DNA of 21,345 nt, taken from positions 1-21,345 of the forward strand of contig JAIEPI010000027.1 of NCBI GenBank assembly GCA_019749855.1. Direction: 5' to 3'. Positions 1-6,211 of this stretch are shown in pieces (within the stretch, counting starts at the first letter, position 1; every line of letters begins with the position of its first letter). This stretch comes from Rickettsiales bacterium (GTDB lineage Bacteria; Pseudomonadota; Alphaproteobacteria; Rickettsiales; UBA998). Below the pieces are notes generated by a model. The model searched no databases, was not told where the DNA came from, and saw only the letters and a program-made list of their open reading frames with translations. Position numbers and translations under genes: made by a program.

Positions 1-1618
1 TATGGATGTTGGCGGCGATGAACAAATTCACCGACTGCGCCTGACAGATGAATTGCATGCGGTCCGCGGAATGCTCAATCACCCAGCGCTGATCGATCTC
101 CTGCGCGGTGCGGTACACTTCCTTTTCGTCTTCGCTCAAGAATTCCAAATGCTCCACCGAGCCTTCATTACGGGCAATGGAGCCCCACACATCCTCATTG
201 TCATGGCCTTTTTCTTCCAGCAGCTTTTTCAGATGCTTATTGCGCACCACAAACGAACCGGAGAGCGTTTTCTGGGTAAAGACATTGGCGGCATAAGGCT
301 CAATGCCCGGGGACGAATTGCCGGCAATGATGGAGATGGAAGCAGTAGGCGCGATCGCCATTTTGTTGGAAAAACGCTCCATGATTCCCACCTCGGCGGC
401 ATCAGGGCATGGCCCACGCTCCAGCGCCAGTTTACGCGAGGCGGCATCCACGTAATCCTTGATTTCACGGAATATCCGAATGTTCCACACTTTCGCCATC
501 ACTGACTCAAACGGGATCTGCTTGCTTTGCAAGTAGGAATGAAAGCCCATCACCCCGAGACCGACGGAGCGCTCACGCATCGCGGAATAGGTGGCGCGCT
601 TCATAGAATCCGGTGCTGTTTCGATGAAATTTTGCAAAACATTGTCGAGGAAGCGCATGACATCCTCAACGAATTGCTCGTTATCTTTCCATTGGTCGTA
701 GGTCTCCAGATTGAGCGAGGAAAGGCAGCACACCGCCGTGCGTTGCTCGCCTAAATGATCTTCACCGGTCGGCAGCGTGATTTCACTGCAAAGATTCGAG
801 GTTTTCACCAGCAGGCCCAGCTGCTTGTGATGCTCAGGAATCCCTTTATTCACATTATCAATGAACAAAAGGTAAGGCTCGCCCGTTTCAATACGCGCCG
901 TCAGCAGCTTGATCCACAGATCACGCGCCTTGACCATGCTGACGACACTGCCATTTTTGGGGCTTCGCAGCGCAAATTCTTCATCCGCTTCCACCGCCTG
1001 CATGAACTCATCGGTGACCGCGACGCCATGATGGATGTTGAGTGTTTTACGATTAGGATCACCGCCGGTGGGGCGGCGGATCTCAATGAATTCCTCAATT
1101 TCAGGATGATGTATTGGCATATAGACGGCGGAAGAGCCACGACGCAATGAGCCTTGAGAGATCGCCAGCGTGAGGGAATCCTGCACGCGCATGAAGGGGA
1201 TCACGCCGGAGGTCTTGCCATTGCCGCGCACTTTTTCGCCGATGGAGCGCAGATTGCCCCAGTAGCTACCAATGCCACCGCCGCGTGCCGCCAGCCATAC
1301 ATTCTCGTTCCACAGGTCAACGATCCCTTCCAGTGAGTCCTGCGTTTCATTCAGAAAGCAGGAGATGGGCATACCGCGATCTGTTCCACCATTTGAGAGA
1401 ATGGGGGTTGCCGGCATGAACCATAGCTGGCTGATGGAGTCATAGAGACGCTGTGCGTGCGCCGCATCGTCGGCATAGGCCGACGCCACACGGGCAAACA
1501 TATCCTGAAAGTCCTCACCATCCATGAGATAACGATCGCGGAGGGTGGCCTTGCCGAAATCAGTCAGCAAACGATCACGGCTGGCATCGGTATGAATGGC
1601 GAAACGTTTAGCGCGCAT
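1..1618 (-). CDS. nrdA: Ribonucleoside-diphosphate reductase alpha subunit, class I (partial; C-terminus beyond the window)
   Basis: Large subunit of class I ribonucleotide reductase, which reduces ribonucleoside diphosphates to deoxyribonucleotides together with the radical-generating small subunit NrdB. The frame is open from an ATG at 1618 to the window edge, about 539 codons. It has no N-terminal ATP-cone; it begins directly with the helical domain (residues about 8-60, ending LYDSISQLWFMPATPIL), as in the short NrdA form found in alphaproteobacteria. The active-site cysteines are visible: C87 in PISCF, the N275-x-C277-x-E279 motif (NLCSE), and C297 in AVCCLSSLNL, matching E. coli C225, N437/C439/E441 and C462. 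The C-terminal tyrosines and redox cysteines lie outside the window. A ribosome binding site (TGAGGG) sits about 9 nt before the start. Upstream are a long leader and an NrdR-type operator. Confidence 0.96.
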   Translation of the reverse strand, partial: MRAKRFAIHTDASRDRLLTDFGKATLRDRYLMDGEDFQDMFARVASAYADDAAHAQRLYDSISQLWFMPATPILSNGGTDRGMPISCFLNETQDSLEGIVDLWNENVWLAARGGGIGSYWGNLRSIGEKVRGNGKTSGVIPFMRVQDSLTLAISQGSLRRGSSAVYMPIHHPEIEEFIEIRRPTGGDPNRKTLNIHHGVAVTDEFMQAVEADEEFALRSPKNGSVVSMVKARDLWIKLLTARIETGEPYLLFIDNVNKGIPEHHKQLGLLVKTSNLCSEITLPTGEDHLGEQRTAVCCLSSLNLETYDQWKDNEQFVEDVMRFLDNVLQNFIETAPDSMKRATYSAMRERSVGLGVMGFHSYLQSKQIPFESVMAKVWNIRIFREIKDYVDAASRKLALERGPCPDAAEVGIMERFSNKMAIAPTASISIIAGNSSPGIEPYAANVFTQKTLSGSFVVRNKHLKKLLEEKGHDNEDVWGSIARNEGSVEHLEFLSEDEKEVYRTAQEIDQRWVIEHSADRMQFICQAQSVNLFIAANIH

Positions 1619-1652
1619 GATTAAAACCCTCAATATTTATCTAGTTTATCAC

Positions 1653-1675
1653 GTGCAAGGATTTACTCCAAGCAC
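1653..1675 (-). other. Short hairpin just upstream of the nrdA ribosome binding site
   Basis: Symmetric imperfect inverted repeat: GTGC, AA, GGA, a 5-nt loop, TCC, AA, GCAC. The stem is 4+3 bp with a 2x2 internal loop. It lies about 35 nt before the nrdA start codon, so it would be in the 5' leader of the mRNA. Its role is unknown. Confidence 0.35.
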
Positions 1676-1850
1676 TTGTTTTTCATTGTTATAATTATTA
1701 CTCATGGCATCGACATTTAATTTGAACGATTGTGCCAAATTAAATAATCGAACAAAGAGCCTAGCCAATAATGCTGACTGAGAACACCAATTTTTCGTGT
1801 TTTCTTTTGGTAAAGCGCTCAGGGGCATATATAATATTCTTCTTATCAAT

Positions 1851-1912
1851 TAGTTAGCCAAGAAATTACTCTATTACCACAACATCTTGTGGTCCTGCAA
1901 TTAGGCTAACTA
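1851..1912 (-). other. Nested stem-loop in the nrdA leader
   Basis: A perfect 9-bp outer inverted repeat (TAGTTAGCC at 1851-1859, GGCTAACTA at 1904-1912) encloses a perfect 7-bp hairpin (ACCACAA at 1876-1882, TTGTGGT at 1887-1893) with a 4-nt loop. A 10-bp palindrome CTACATGTAG (1910-1919) overlaps the outer arm and could compete with it. If nrdA is transcribed from the NrdR-overlapping promoter near 2012, this structure lies within its 5' leader. It matches no riboswitch class I can recognise by eye. Confidence 0.4.
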
Positions 1913-1977
1913 CATGTAGGGTGATTCTGTCAAATTCTTTTCACGGATTTTTATGTGCTCTTGATGAATGGCGTGTC

Positions 1978-1993
1978 TATGTGGATATTGTGC
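1978..1993. promoter_or_regulatory. Weaker second NrdR box
   Basis: On the minus strand this reads GCACAATATCCACATA. The left half (CACAATAT) matches the NrdR box and the right half is degenerate. Its start is 32 bp from the start of the strong box at 2010, which keeps both on one face of the helix, as is typical for tandem NrdR sites. Confidence 0.45.
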
Positions 1994-2009
1994 TACATAT
2001 AACATCATG

Positions 2010-2025
2010 ACACTATATCTAGTGT
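2010..2025. promoter_or_regulatory. NrdR-type operator (NrdR box)
   Basis: The 16-mer acactatatctagtgt is nearly palindromic and matches the conserved NrdR box (ACAC-WATAT-WTW-GTGT type). NrdR is the ATP/dATP-sensing repressor of ribonucleotide reductase genes. A weaker partner lies 32 bp away (start to start), the usual three-turn spacing of paired boxes. On the minus strand the box contains TATAGT, a good -10 element, with TTCATG 18 nt upstream as a weak -35. This suggests NrdR occludes an nrdA promoter with a leader of nearly 400 nt. The site could instead act on the divergent gene at 2142. Confidence 0.7.
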
Positions 2026-2141
2026 TCAGCGGCGTCATGAAAACGTCATTCAATCATGCTACTGTCATAATGGATGGTTCCATATGATACATTCAATGGA
2101 TAATCTAGCGTCGTGGCAAACCCACAAAACAAAGTGTTATT

Positions 2142-2894
2142 ATGAGTTATTATCGCCCCCCTGCCCTTCCTTCATGGATGATTTGGACCGGTCGCGCCGT
2201 AGCAATCGGTGGCGTTGTTTTAGGGCTTGGCTCATTTGCCTCAGGCGGGCTTTCAGGTGTGGGCGAAGCACTCAGTGCCACCAGCGGTGCCGCAGCTTAT
2301 ACGCCGCTGGCGCTTGGCATGCTGGGATCGCTGGCCGTGTGGCGCAGCACCGAGAAAGCGGATCAGATCCGACGCGATACAAATCACTATCAACGCGGCT
2401 TGCAGGACGCGCTGAGCCATGGCCTATCGGATAGTCCGCTGCCCGCACGGCTGCTCGACAAATCGGCGCAGGTAAGCTGGCTAACGACTGGCCTAAGCCT
2501 CACCATGGGTGCCTTGTTAGCAGTGGCCGGTGGTTTTCTGGTGGTAAGTGGCTTACTTGGCGGGCTCACCAGCGTTGCCAGCGTGGCACCGAATCTACTG
2601 GGCGGCCTTGCCATGATGGGTGCCGGCTACACGGCATGGAAAGTCGGCTCCGTTGCCTCAGAAGCACGAGCTTTTGCGTATTCCACCGAAGCCTCGGCTG
2701 AACGTGGCAGGATTGCCGAAGACCTCGTTTTGAATCAGACCCGTCTGGAAAATGCGATACGTGCCCCTGCGCCAGAGCGCGTCTCTTCTGTTTCAACCCC
2801 GCTCACGGATCGTTTTCGCAGCGAACAGGGCGGCTTTGTAGAGCGTCTGGCGAGCGAAAAACAGGCGGATATGACGTTAGCTCAACGCCACTAA
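2142..2894 (+). CDS. Hypothetical membrane protein with four predicted transmembrane segments
   Basis: A 250-residue protein I do not recognise. It has hydrophobic Gly/Ala-rich segments at about residues 17-35, 52-67, 113-137 and 142-166. A charged soluble loop lies between the second and third segments (about 68-110). The C-terminal tail (about 170-250) is hydrophilic and probably helical, and rich in Glu, Arg and Ser. This layout suggests an inner-membrane protein with a cytoplasmic tail. No catalytic motif is visible. The start ATG at 2142 has no clear Shine-Dalgarno sequence. The gene diverges from nrdA and is followed by a terminator-like hairpin at 3017. Codon use and composition match the neighbouring chromosomal genes, so there is no sign of recent transfer. 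Confidence 0.75.
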   Translation: MSYYRPPALPSWMIWTGRAVAIGGVVLGLGSFASGGLSGVGEALSATSGAAAYTPLALGMLGSLAVWRSTEKADQIRRDTNHYQRGLQDALSHGLSDSPLPARLLDKSAQVSWLTTGLSLTMGALLAVAGGFLVVSGLLGGLTSVASVAPNLLGGLAMMGAGYTAWKVGSVASEARAFAYSTEASAERGRIAEDLVLNQTRLENAIRAPAPERVSSVSTPLTDRFRSEQGGFVERLASEKQADMTLAQRH

Positions 2895-2993
2895 GCCTCT
2901 CTGATTCATCACACATCATGTTCATCAAATCTTCACATGATAAGCCGTGAAAAACAGTTATAAGCCACGCACAATTAATTTTTGGAGGTCATG

Positions 2994-3065
2994 ATGATTA
3001 TGACACATGTGCAAAGACTGGCCCCGCAAACCTTATGGGGCCAGTGCCTTTATCTTGCAATGTAA
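2994..3065 (+). CDS. Possible 23-codon leader peptide with a strong ribosome binding site
   Basis: A very strong ribosome binding site (GGAGGT, 2984-2989) precedes a run of ATG codons at 2991, 2994 and 3000. The 2994 start has the best spacing. The frame encodes a short peptide of about 23 residues (MIMTHVQRLAP...) and ends with TAA at 3063-3065, five nt before the ATG of the next gene at 3071. The frame runs through the 9-bp hairpin at 3017-3045. It could be a leader peptide that couples translation to the downstream gene, which itself has a poor binding site. It could also be chance. No enriched amino acid suggests classical attenuation. Confidence 0.3.
   Translation: MIMTHVQRLAPQTLWGQCLYLAM
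3017..3053 (+). terminator. Terminator-like or attenuator hairpin
   Basis: Perfect 9-bp GC-rich stem: ACTGGCCCC (3017-3025), 11-nt loop, GGGGCCAGT (3037-3045), followed by GCC and a T-rich tail TTTATCTT. It fits an intrinsic terminator for the gene ending at 2894. Because a strongly initiated mini-ORF reads through it, it could also act as an attenuator for the gene at 3071. The T tract is short and offset from the stem by 3 nt. Confidence 0.5.
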
Positions 3066-3070
3066 GCCAC

Positions 3071-3778
3071 ATGACTGACCTGCCCGACGATCCATCCGTT
3101 GCTGATAATGAAACGCCACTTTCCGAGATGGAGGCAGAGTTCCTCCGTGACGCAATAGTGGGATCACATTTACGCCAGGCAAAAGCAGCCAATGCCTTCA
3201 AGCACGAGATGTCACCGGAAACGCTCATCGCGCTGCGCTGTTTAGTCAATATCCACAGCCATCGATTACGACCTCGTGTGGAGGCGGTGATTGCTGAAGC
3301 TTTTGAACAAAATCGTGGCAAAGCACTCGTTGCTATTGACCAACAGATTGAGCATTCCATTCAATCTTTTCTCGCGTCAGCTGAAGGCGTAGAGCTTGCC
3401 AAGCAATTGGATGATGATGTTCATCGCATTTTGCCGATGCTTGCGCACGACGATGAGAGATTCGTTCACATTGCCTCAGAATTGCAGGTGGGTGCTTTCG
3501 ATGCCATTGAGGCGCCACTCAAACTTATGTATGCACAGCGCCGAGGCATGACCATCGCGGCGATAGAACGCCATGTTCCGCACTGGTTAGCCGTCCCCAC
3601 CACCCTTCAGCATTTGCCCGATGAGGAGGGTGAACAGGTCTTTGAAGATCTATATGGCCCCGTGAATCTCGGTGTGCCGATGCCACAGGTGAGTGAGATG
3701 AATTGTGTTGAGCGGGTGAAACATCGCGCTGGTACGGCACCGACACACCCCGCGAACGAGAATACGCCGCTGCGTTAG
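3071..3778 (+). CDS. Hypothetical helical cytoplasmic protein
   Basis: A 235-residue protein (MTDLPDDPSVAD...) I cannot assign. It is acidic at the N-terminus and appears mostly alpha-helical (about residues 18-170), with no signal peptide, membrane segment or recognisable catalytic motif. I chose ATG 3071 rather than the in-frame ATG at 3035 because 3035 lies inside the hairpin at 3017-3045 and would add an unlikely 12-residue extension. The ribosome binding site is weak, and a mini-ORF stops 5 nt upstream, so translation may be coupled. The gene converges on pccA with only 3 nt between the two stop codons and no terminator visible between them. Confidence 0.65.
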   Translation: MTDLPDDPSVADNETPLSEMEAEFLRDAIVGSHLRQAKAANAFKHEMSPETLIALRCLVNIHSHRLRPRVEAVIAEAFEQNRGKALVAIDQQIEHSIQSFLASAEGVELAKQLDDDVHRILPMLAHDDERFVHIASELQVGAFDAIEAPLKLMYAQRRGMTIAAIERHVPHWLAVPTTLQHLPDEEGEQVFEDLYGPVNLGVPMPQVSEMNCVERVKHRAGTAPTHPANENTPLR

Positions 3779-3781
3779 CGG

Positions 3782-5767
3782 TTACTCAAACTCAATCAGC
3801 ACCTGCTCGGCCTGCACGGACTCCGGCGCTTTCACCAGCACCCGCTTAATTTTTGCATCCGCGTCCGCGTACATCACGTTTTCCATCTTCATCGCCTCAA
3901 TGCGCAGCAGCTCCTGCCCTGCATGCACTTTGTCGCCCTTTTTCACGGCCACACCGCTCACCAGACCAGCGATCGGCGCTTTCACCTGATCGCGGCGCTT
4001 GCCGGTTTCTTTTTTCGGCATGTATTGCGCCAGCTCAGCGACGCGCGGTGTGCGAACTTTCACATCAATCTCCGAGCCACCATAACTGAGGCGTACGCCC
4101 TCGGTCAGTGTTTTTAGCTGCACGGAAACAGGCTTACCATTGACGGTCCCCTGAAACAGATTGCGCCCAAGCTTCCATGAGGAGCGCATCACGATCAGGC
4201 CAGTATCGAAGCTGATGTCGTAGCCATAATCGGTCGGGCGAACAATCACCGGATAATTCTGCCCCCCCACATTCACCACCCAGCGCGCACTGATGACGCG
4301 AGCGCGCCCGGGTACTTGCTGTGAGGTTTGCGCCGCCCGCTCAGCGTCGCGCAAAAAGATGTGCAGCCCCACACCGAGGAACACACGGGTGGTATCTTCA
4401 TTGATGTCGGAGCCACTGAAACCGTCCGGATATTCCTTGGCGATAAAGTTGGTCGAGATGTCTCCCGCCACAAAACGCGGATGCGCGAGAATGGATTGCA
4501 GGAAGCTGATGTTATGCGCAATACCCTCAATCACATAGGCCGAGAGCGCCGACTTCATGGATTCAATGGCCTGATTGCGCGTCGGCGCGTGTGTGCAGAC
4601 TTTCGACACCATCGGGTCATAGAACATGCTGACTTCGCCGCCTTCATAGATGCCGGTGTCAATCAGCACGGACTCGGCTGTCACCGGTTCAATGTAACGG
4701 TTGATGCGACCAATGGAGGGCAGGAAGCCGCGTTTGGGGTCTTCCGCATACACTCGCGCCTCAAACGCCCAGCCATTATAAGTGACGTCCTTTTGCTCAA
4801 AGCCAAGCTTCTCGCCTGCCGCGACACGGATCATCTGCTCCACGAGATCCATGCCCGTGATCAGCTCAGTGACGCGGTGCTCCACCTGCAGGCGCGTGTT
4901 CATCTCAAGGAAGTAGAAATTACCCTTGTCATCGACGATAAATTCCACGGTGCCCGCTGAATAATAGCCAACCTTCTTTGCCAGCGCCACGGATTGCCGC
5001 CCCATCTTGGAGCGCAGCGCTTCATCGACAAAGGAGGACGGTGCTTCTTCAATCACCTTCTGGTGACGACGTTGGATGGAGCATTCGCGCTCACCCAGAT
5101 AGACCGTGTTGCCATGTTTGTCGGCGAGCAACTGGATTTCGATATGGCGCGGGTTTTCAAAAAACTTCTCGATGAACACGCGGCGATCACCAAAGCTGGA
5201 GGCTGCTTCCGATGAAGCCAGCGACATGCCCTCAATCACTTCTTTTTCATTGCGCGCCACACGCATGCCCTTGCCGCCACCGCCCGCTGCCGCTTTAATC
5301 ATCACCGGATAGCCAATTTTCTTGGCCATTCGTTTGGCTTCTGCTTCCGATTCAATCGCCTCTAGCCCACCCGGAACAATGTTCACCCCTGCTTTTTTGG
5401 CGATGATTTTCGATTCAATCTTGTCGCCCATCATTTTGATGGCATTGGGTGATGGGCCGATCAGCGCCACCCCGCGTTTTTCCAGTGCTTCAGCAAAGCC
5501 TGCATTCTCCGATAAAAACCCATAGCCCGGATGCACCGCCTCGGCGCCACTCTGGTCAATGGCTGACATGATATTTTCAATTTTCAGATAACTATGCGCC
5601 GACGGGCTTGGCCCAATATAGATTGCTTCATCGGCCTCTTTCACATGCAACGAATTGGTATCCGCTTCTGAATAGACGGCCACCGTGCGAATGCCCATCT
5701 TGCGGCAGGTGCGCATGATGCGAACGGCAATTTCTCCACGGTTGGCAATGAGGATTTTTTTAAACAT
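3782..5767 (-). CDS. pccA: Acetyl/propionyl-CoA carboxylase alpha subunit (biotin carboxylase plus biotin carrier)
   Basis: A 661-residue biotin-dependent acyl-CoA carboxylase subunit that carboxylates its own biotin using ATP and bicarbonate and passes the carboxyl group to PccB. The biotin carboxylase/ATP-grasp region spans about residues 1-450, with K116 (GDKIES), the glycine loop GGGGKG (162-167), and E288, N290, R292 and E296 in EMNTRLQVEH, at the same numbers as E. coli AccC. A linker/BT domain follows (about 480-580), then a biotinyl domain with biotin-accepting K627 in AMKMENV. One oddity is that the normally invariant proline after QVEH is arginine (R298). The ATG lacks a clear Shine-Dalgarno sequence. 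Its upstream gap contains a heptad-repeat arm and a four-helix-bundle gene that separate it from pccB. Confidence 0.96.
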   Translation of the reverse strand: MFKKILIANRGEIAVRIMRTCRKMGIRTVAVYSEADTNSLHVKEADEAIYIGPSPSAHSYLKIENIMSAIDQSGAEAVHPGYGFLSENAGFAEALEKRGVALIGPSPNAIKMMGDKIESKIIAKKAGVNIVPGGLEAIESEAEAKRMAKKIGYPVMIKAAAGGGGKGMRVARNEKEVIEGMSLASSEAASSFGDRRVFIEKFFENPRHIEIQLLADKHGNTVYLGERECSIQRRHQKVIEEAPSSFVDEALRSKMGRQSVALAKKVGYYSAGTVEFIVDDKGNFYFLEMNTRLQVEHRVTELITGMDLVEQMIRVAAGEKLGFEQKDVTYNGWAFEARVYAEDPKRGFLPSIGRINRYIEPVTAESVLIDTGIYEGGEVSMFYDPMVSKVCTHAPTRNQAIESMKSALSAYVIEGIAHNISFLQSILAHPRFVAGDISTNFIAKEYPDGFSGSDINEDTTRVFLGVGLHIFLRDAERAAQTSQQVPGRARVISARWVVNVGGQNYPVIVRPTDYGYDISFDTGLIVMRSSWKLGRNLFQGTVNGKPVSVQLKTLTEGVRLSYGGSEIDVKVRTPRVAELAQYMPKKETGKRRDQVKAPIAGLVSGVAVKKGDKVHAGQELLRIEAMKMENVMYADADAKIKRVLVKAPESVQAEQVLIEFE

Positions 5768-5773
5768 GGTCTA

Positions 5774-5808
5774 GTCGCCAGTCATGAGTAAGGAGTCGTG
5801 AGAAAACA
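5774..5808 (+). repeat. Degenerate 7-bp tandem array, pccA-side arm
   Basis: Five consecutive heptads on the plus strand: AGTCGCC, AGTCATG, AGTAAGG, AGTCGTG, AGAAAAC. The consensus AGTCGTG is nearly the same as the array on the other side of the four-helix-bundle gene read on the minus strand (AGTTGTG), so the two are inverted. It starts 7 nt from the pccA start codon and abuts the stop codon of the gene at 5809-6195. Confidence 0.75.
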
Positions 5809-6195
5809 TCAGGCAGCCTTTCTCTGGGTGATCGAACGATGCATGCCATGCAGCATTTTACCAAGCTCGTTTGTATCAGCCATGATTTCATCTGATTCAG
5901 CAAGAGTAATAAAACTTAAACGGTGAGCGATGATGACATGCGTCTCAAGCTCGGCTGAAGAACCCGCAGCAATAAGCAGAAATCTCGCGAACTCGGCGTC
6001 TGAGCGACGTGCGTATCCTTCAGCGATGTTGGCGGGGATGGATACGGCAGCACGACGCATCTGACTGATCAGCCCGTACATTTCTTCTTTTGGAAAAGCA
6101 GACGTTACGCGATAGATTTTTTCGACATAATTTATGCCTTTCTGCCAAACAGAAAGTCCTTGATATCCTTCGGCCTTGCCTTGCTCAAAACTCAC
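5809..6195 (-). CDS. Four-helix bundle protein (S23 / 23S rRNA intervening-sequence protein family)
   Basis: A 128-residue protein with the hallmarks of the S23-type four-helix-bundle family: LSVWQKG near residue 14, then Q45MRRAAVSIPANIAEGYARRS (core motif SIPANIAEG at 52-60), then a long third helix with RFLLIAAGSSAELETHVIIA. Four helices are predicted at about 18-32, 37-58, 66-94 and 99-122. Members are best known from ORFs inside 23S rRNA intervening sequences; the biochemical role is not established, and the bundle resembles the Avd accessory protein of diversity-generating retroelements. The only upstream start in frame is a GTG at 6195 that lies inside the third heptad of the flanking array; an in-frame stop lies just before it. 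The gene interrupts the pccB-pccA operon in the same orientation. Confidence 0.85.
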   Translation of the reverse strand: MSFEQGKAEGYQGLSVWQKGINYVEKIYRVTSAFPKEEMYGLISQMRRAAVSIPANIAEGYARRSDAEFARFLLIAAGSSAELETHVIIAHRLSFITLAESDEIMADTNELGKMLHGMHRSITQRKAA

Positions 6196-6211
6196 AACTC
6201 ACAACTCACGG
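6183..6211 (-). repeat. 7-bp tandem array, pccB-side arm
   Basis: On the minus strand, three perfect copies of GTGAGTT (6209-6189) are followed by a partial copy (TTGAGC). The array begins 2 nt after the last base of the pccB stop codon (TAG, 6214-6212). The third copy supplies the GTG start of the four-helix-bundle gene, and the preceding copies supply GTGAG, a plausible weak ribosome binding site. The arm is complementary to the array at 5774-5808. Confidence 0.8.

Larger units (their letters stand above)
1619..2141. other. Long AT-rich intergenic region holding the nrdA leader and operator
   Basis: About 520 bp separate the divergent nrdA and the gene starting at 2142. I see no convincing protein-coding gene in it; a 66-codon frame on the minus strand at 1649-1849 has no family features. 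It holds three structured elements (1653-1675, 1851-1912, 1910-1919) and an NrdR-type operator (2010-2025, with a weaker partner at 1978-1993). The base composition is clearly more AT-rich than the flanking genes. Confidence 0.6.
5774..6211 (-). mobile_element. Putative four-helix-bundle cassette bounded by inverted heptad arrays
   Basis: The pccB-pccA intercistronic gap contains a complete small gene flanked by inverted arrays of 7-bp repeats. Over 23 aligned positions the two arms agree at 16, and several mismatches are G-U compatible in RNA. The outer edge of one arm touches the pccB stop codon. The same architecture without a gene occurs at rpsK/rpoA and rpoA/rplQ. I infer a small insertion element, in which arm pairs form the hairpin and the gene occupies the loop. 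No transposase, target-site duplication or known insertion sequence end is visible. Confidence 0.5.

Noticed and set aside
1..1618. Truncated or pseudogenised nrdA
   Set aside because: The frame is open to the window edge with all expected active-site residues; it is simply cut by the window.
1649..1849. 66-codon minus-strand frame in the nrdA leader
   Set aside because: No ribosome binding site or domain is visible, and the frame overlaps the leader in AT-rich sequence; likely chance.
1928..1933. Perfect TTGACA on the minus strand as the nrdA -35 element
   Set aside because: No acceptable -10 hexamer occurs 16-18 nt downstream, so it was not called as a promoter.
2084..2434. 116-codon frame overlapping the membrane protein gene at 2142
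   Set aside because: It is in another frame of a longer, hydrophobically patterned gene, and its product is Arg/Cys-rich as expected for an out-of-frame reading.
4328..4960. 210-codon open frame on the plus strand inside pccA
   Set aside because: It is fully antisense to a well-conserved part of pccA, and its protein has no family features; it is a shadow of high-GC third positions.
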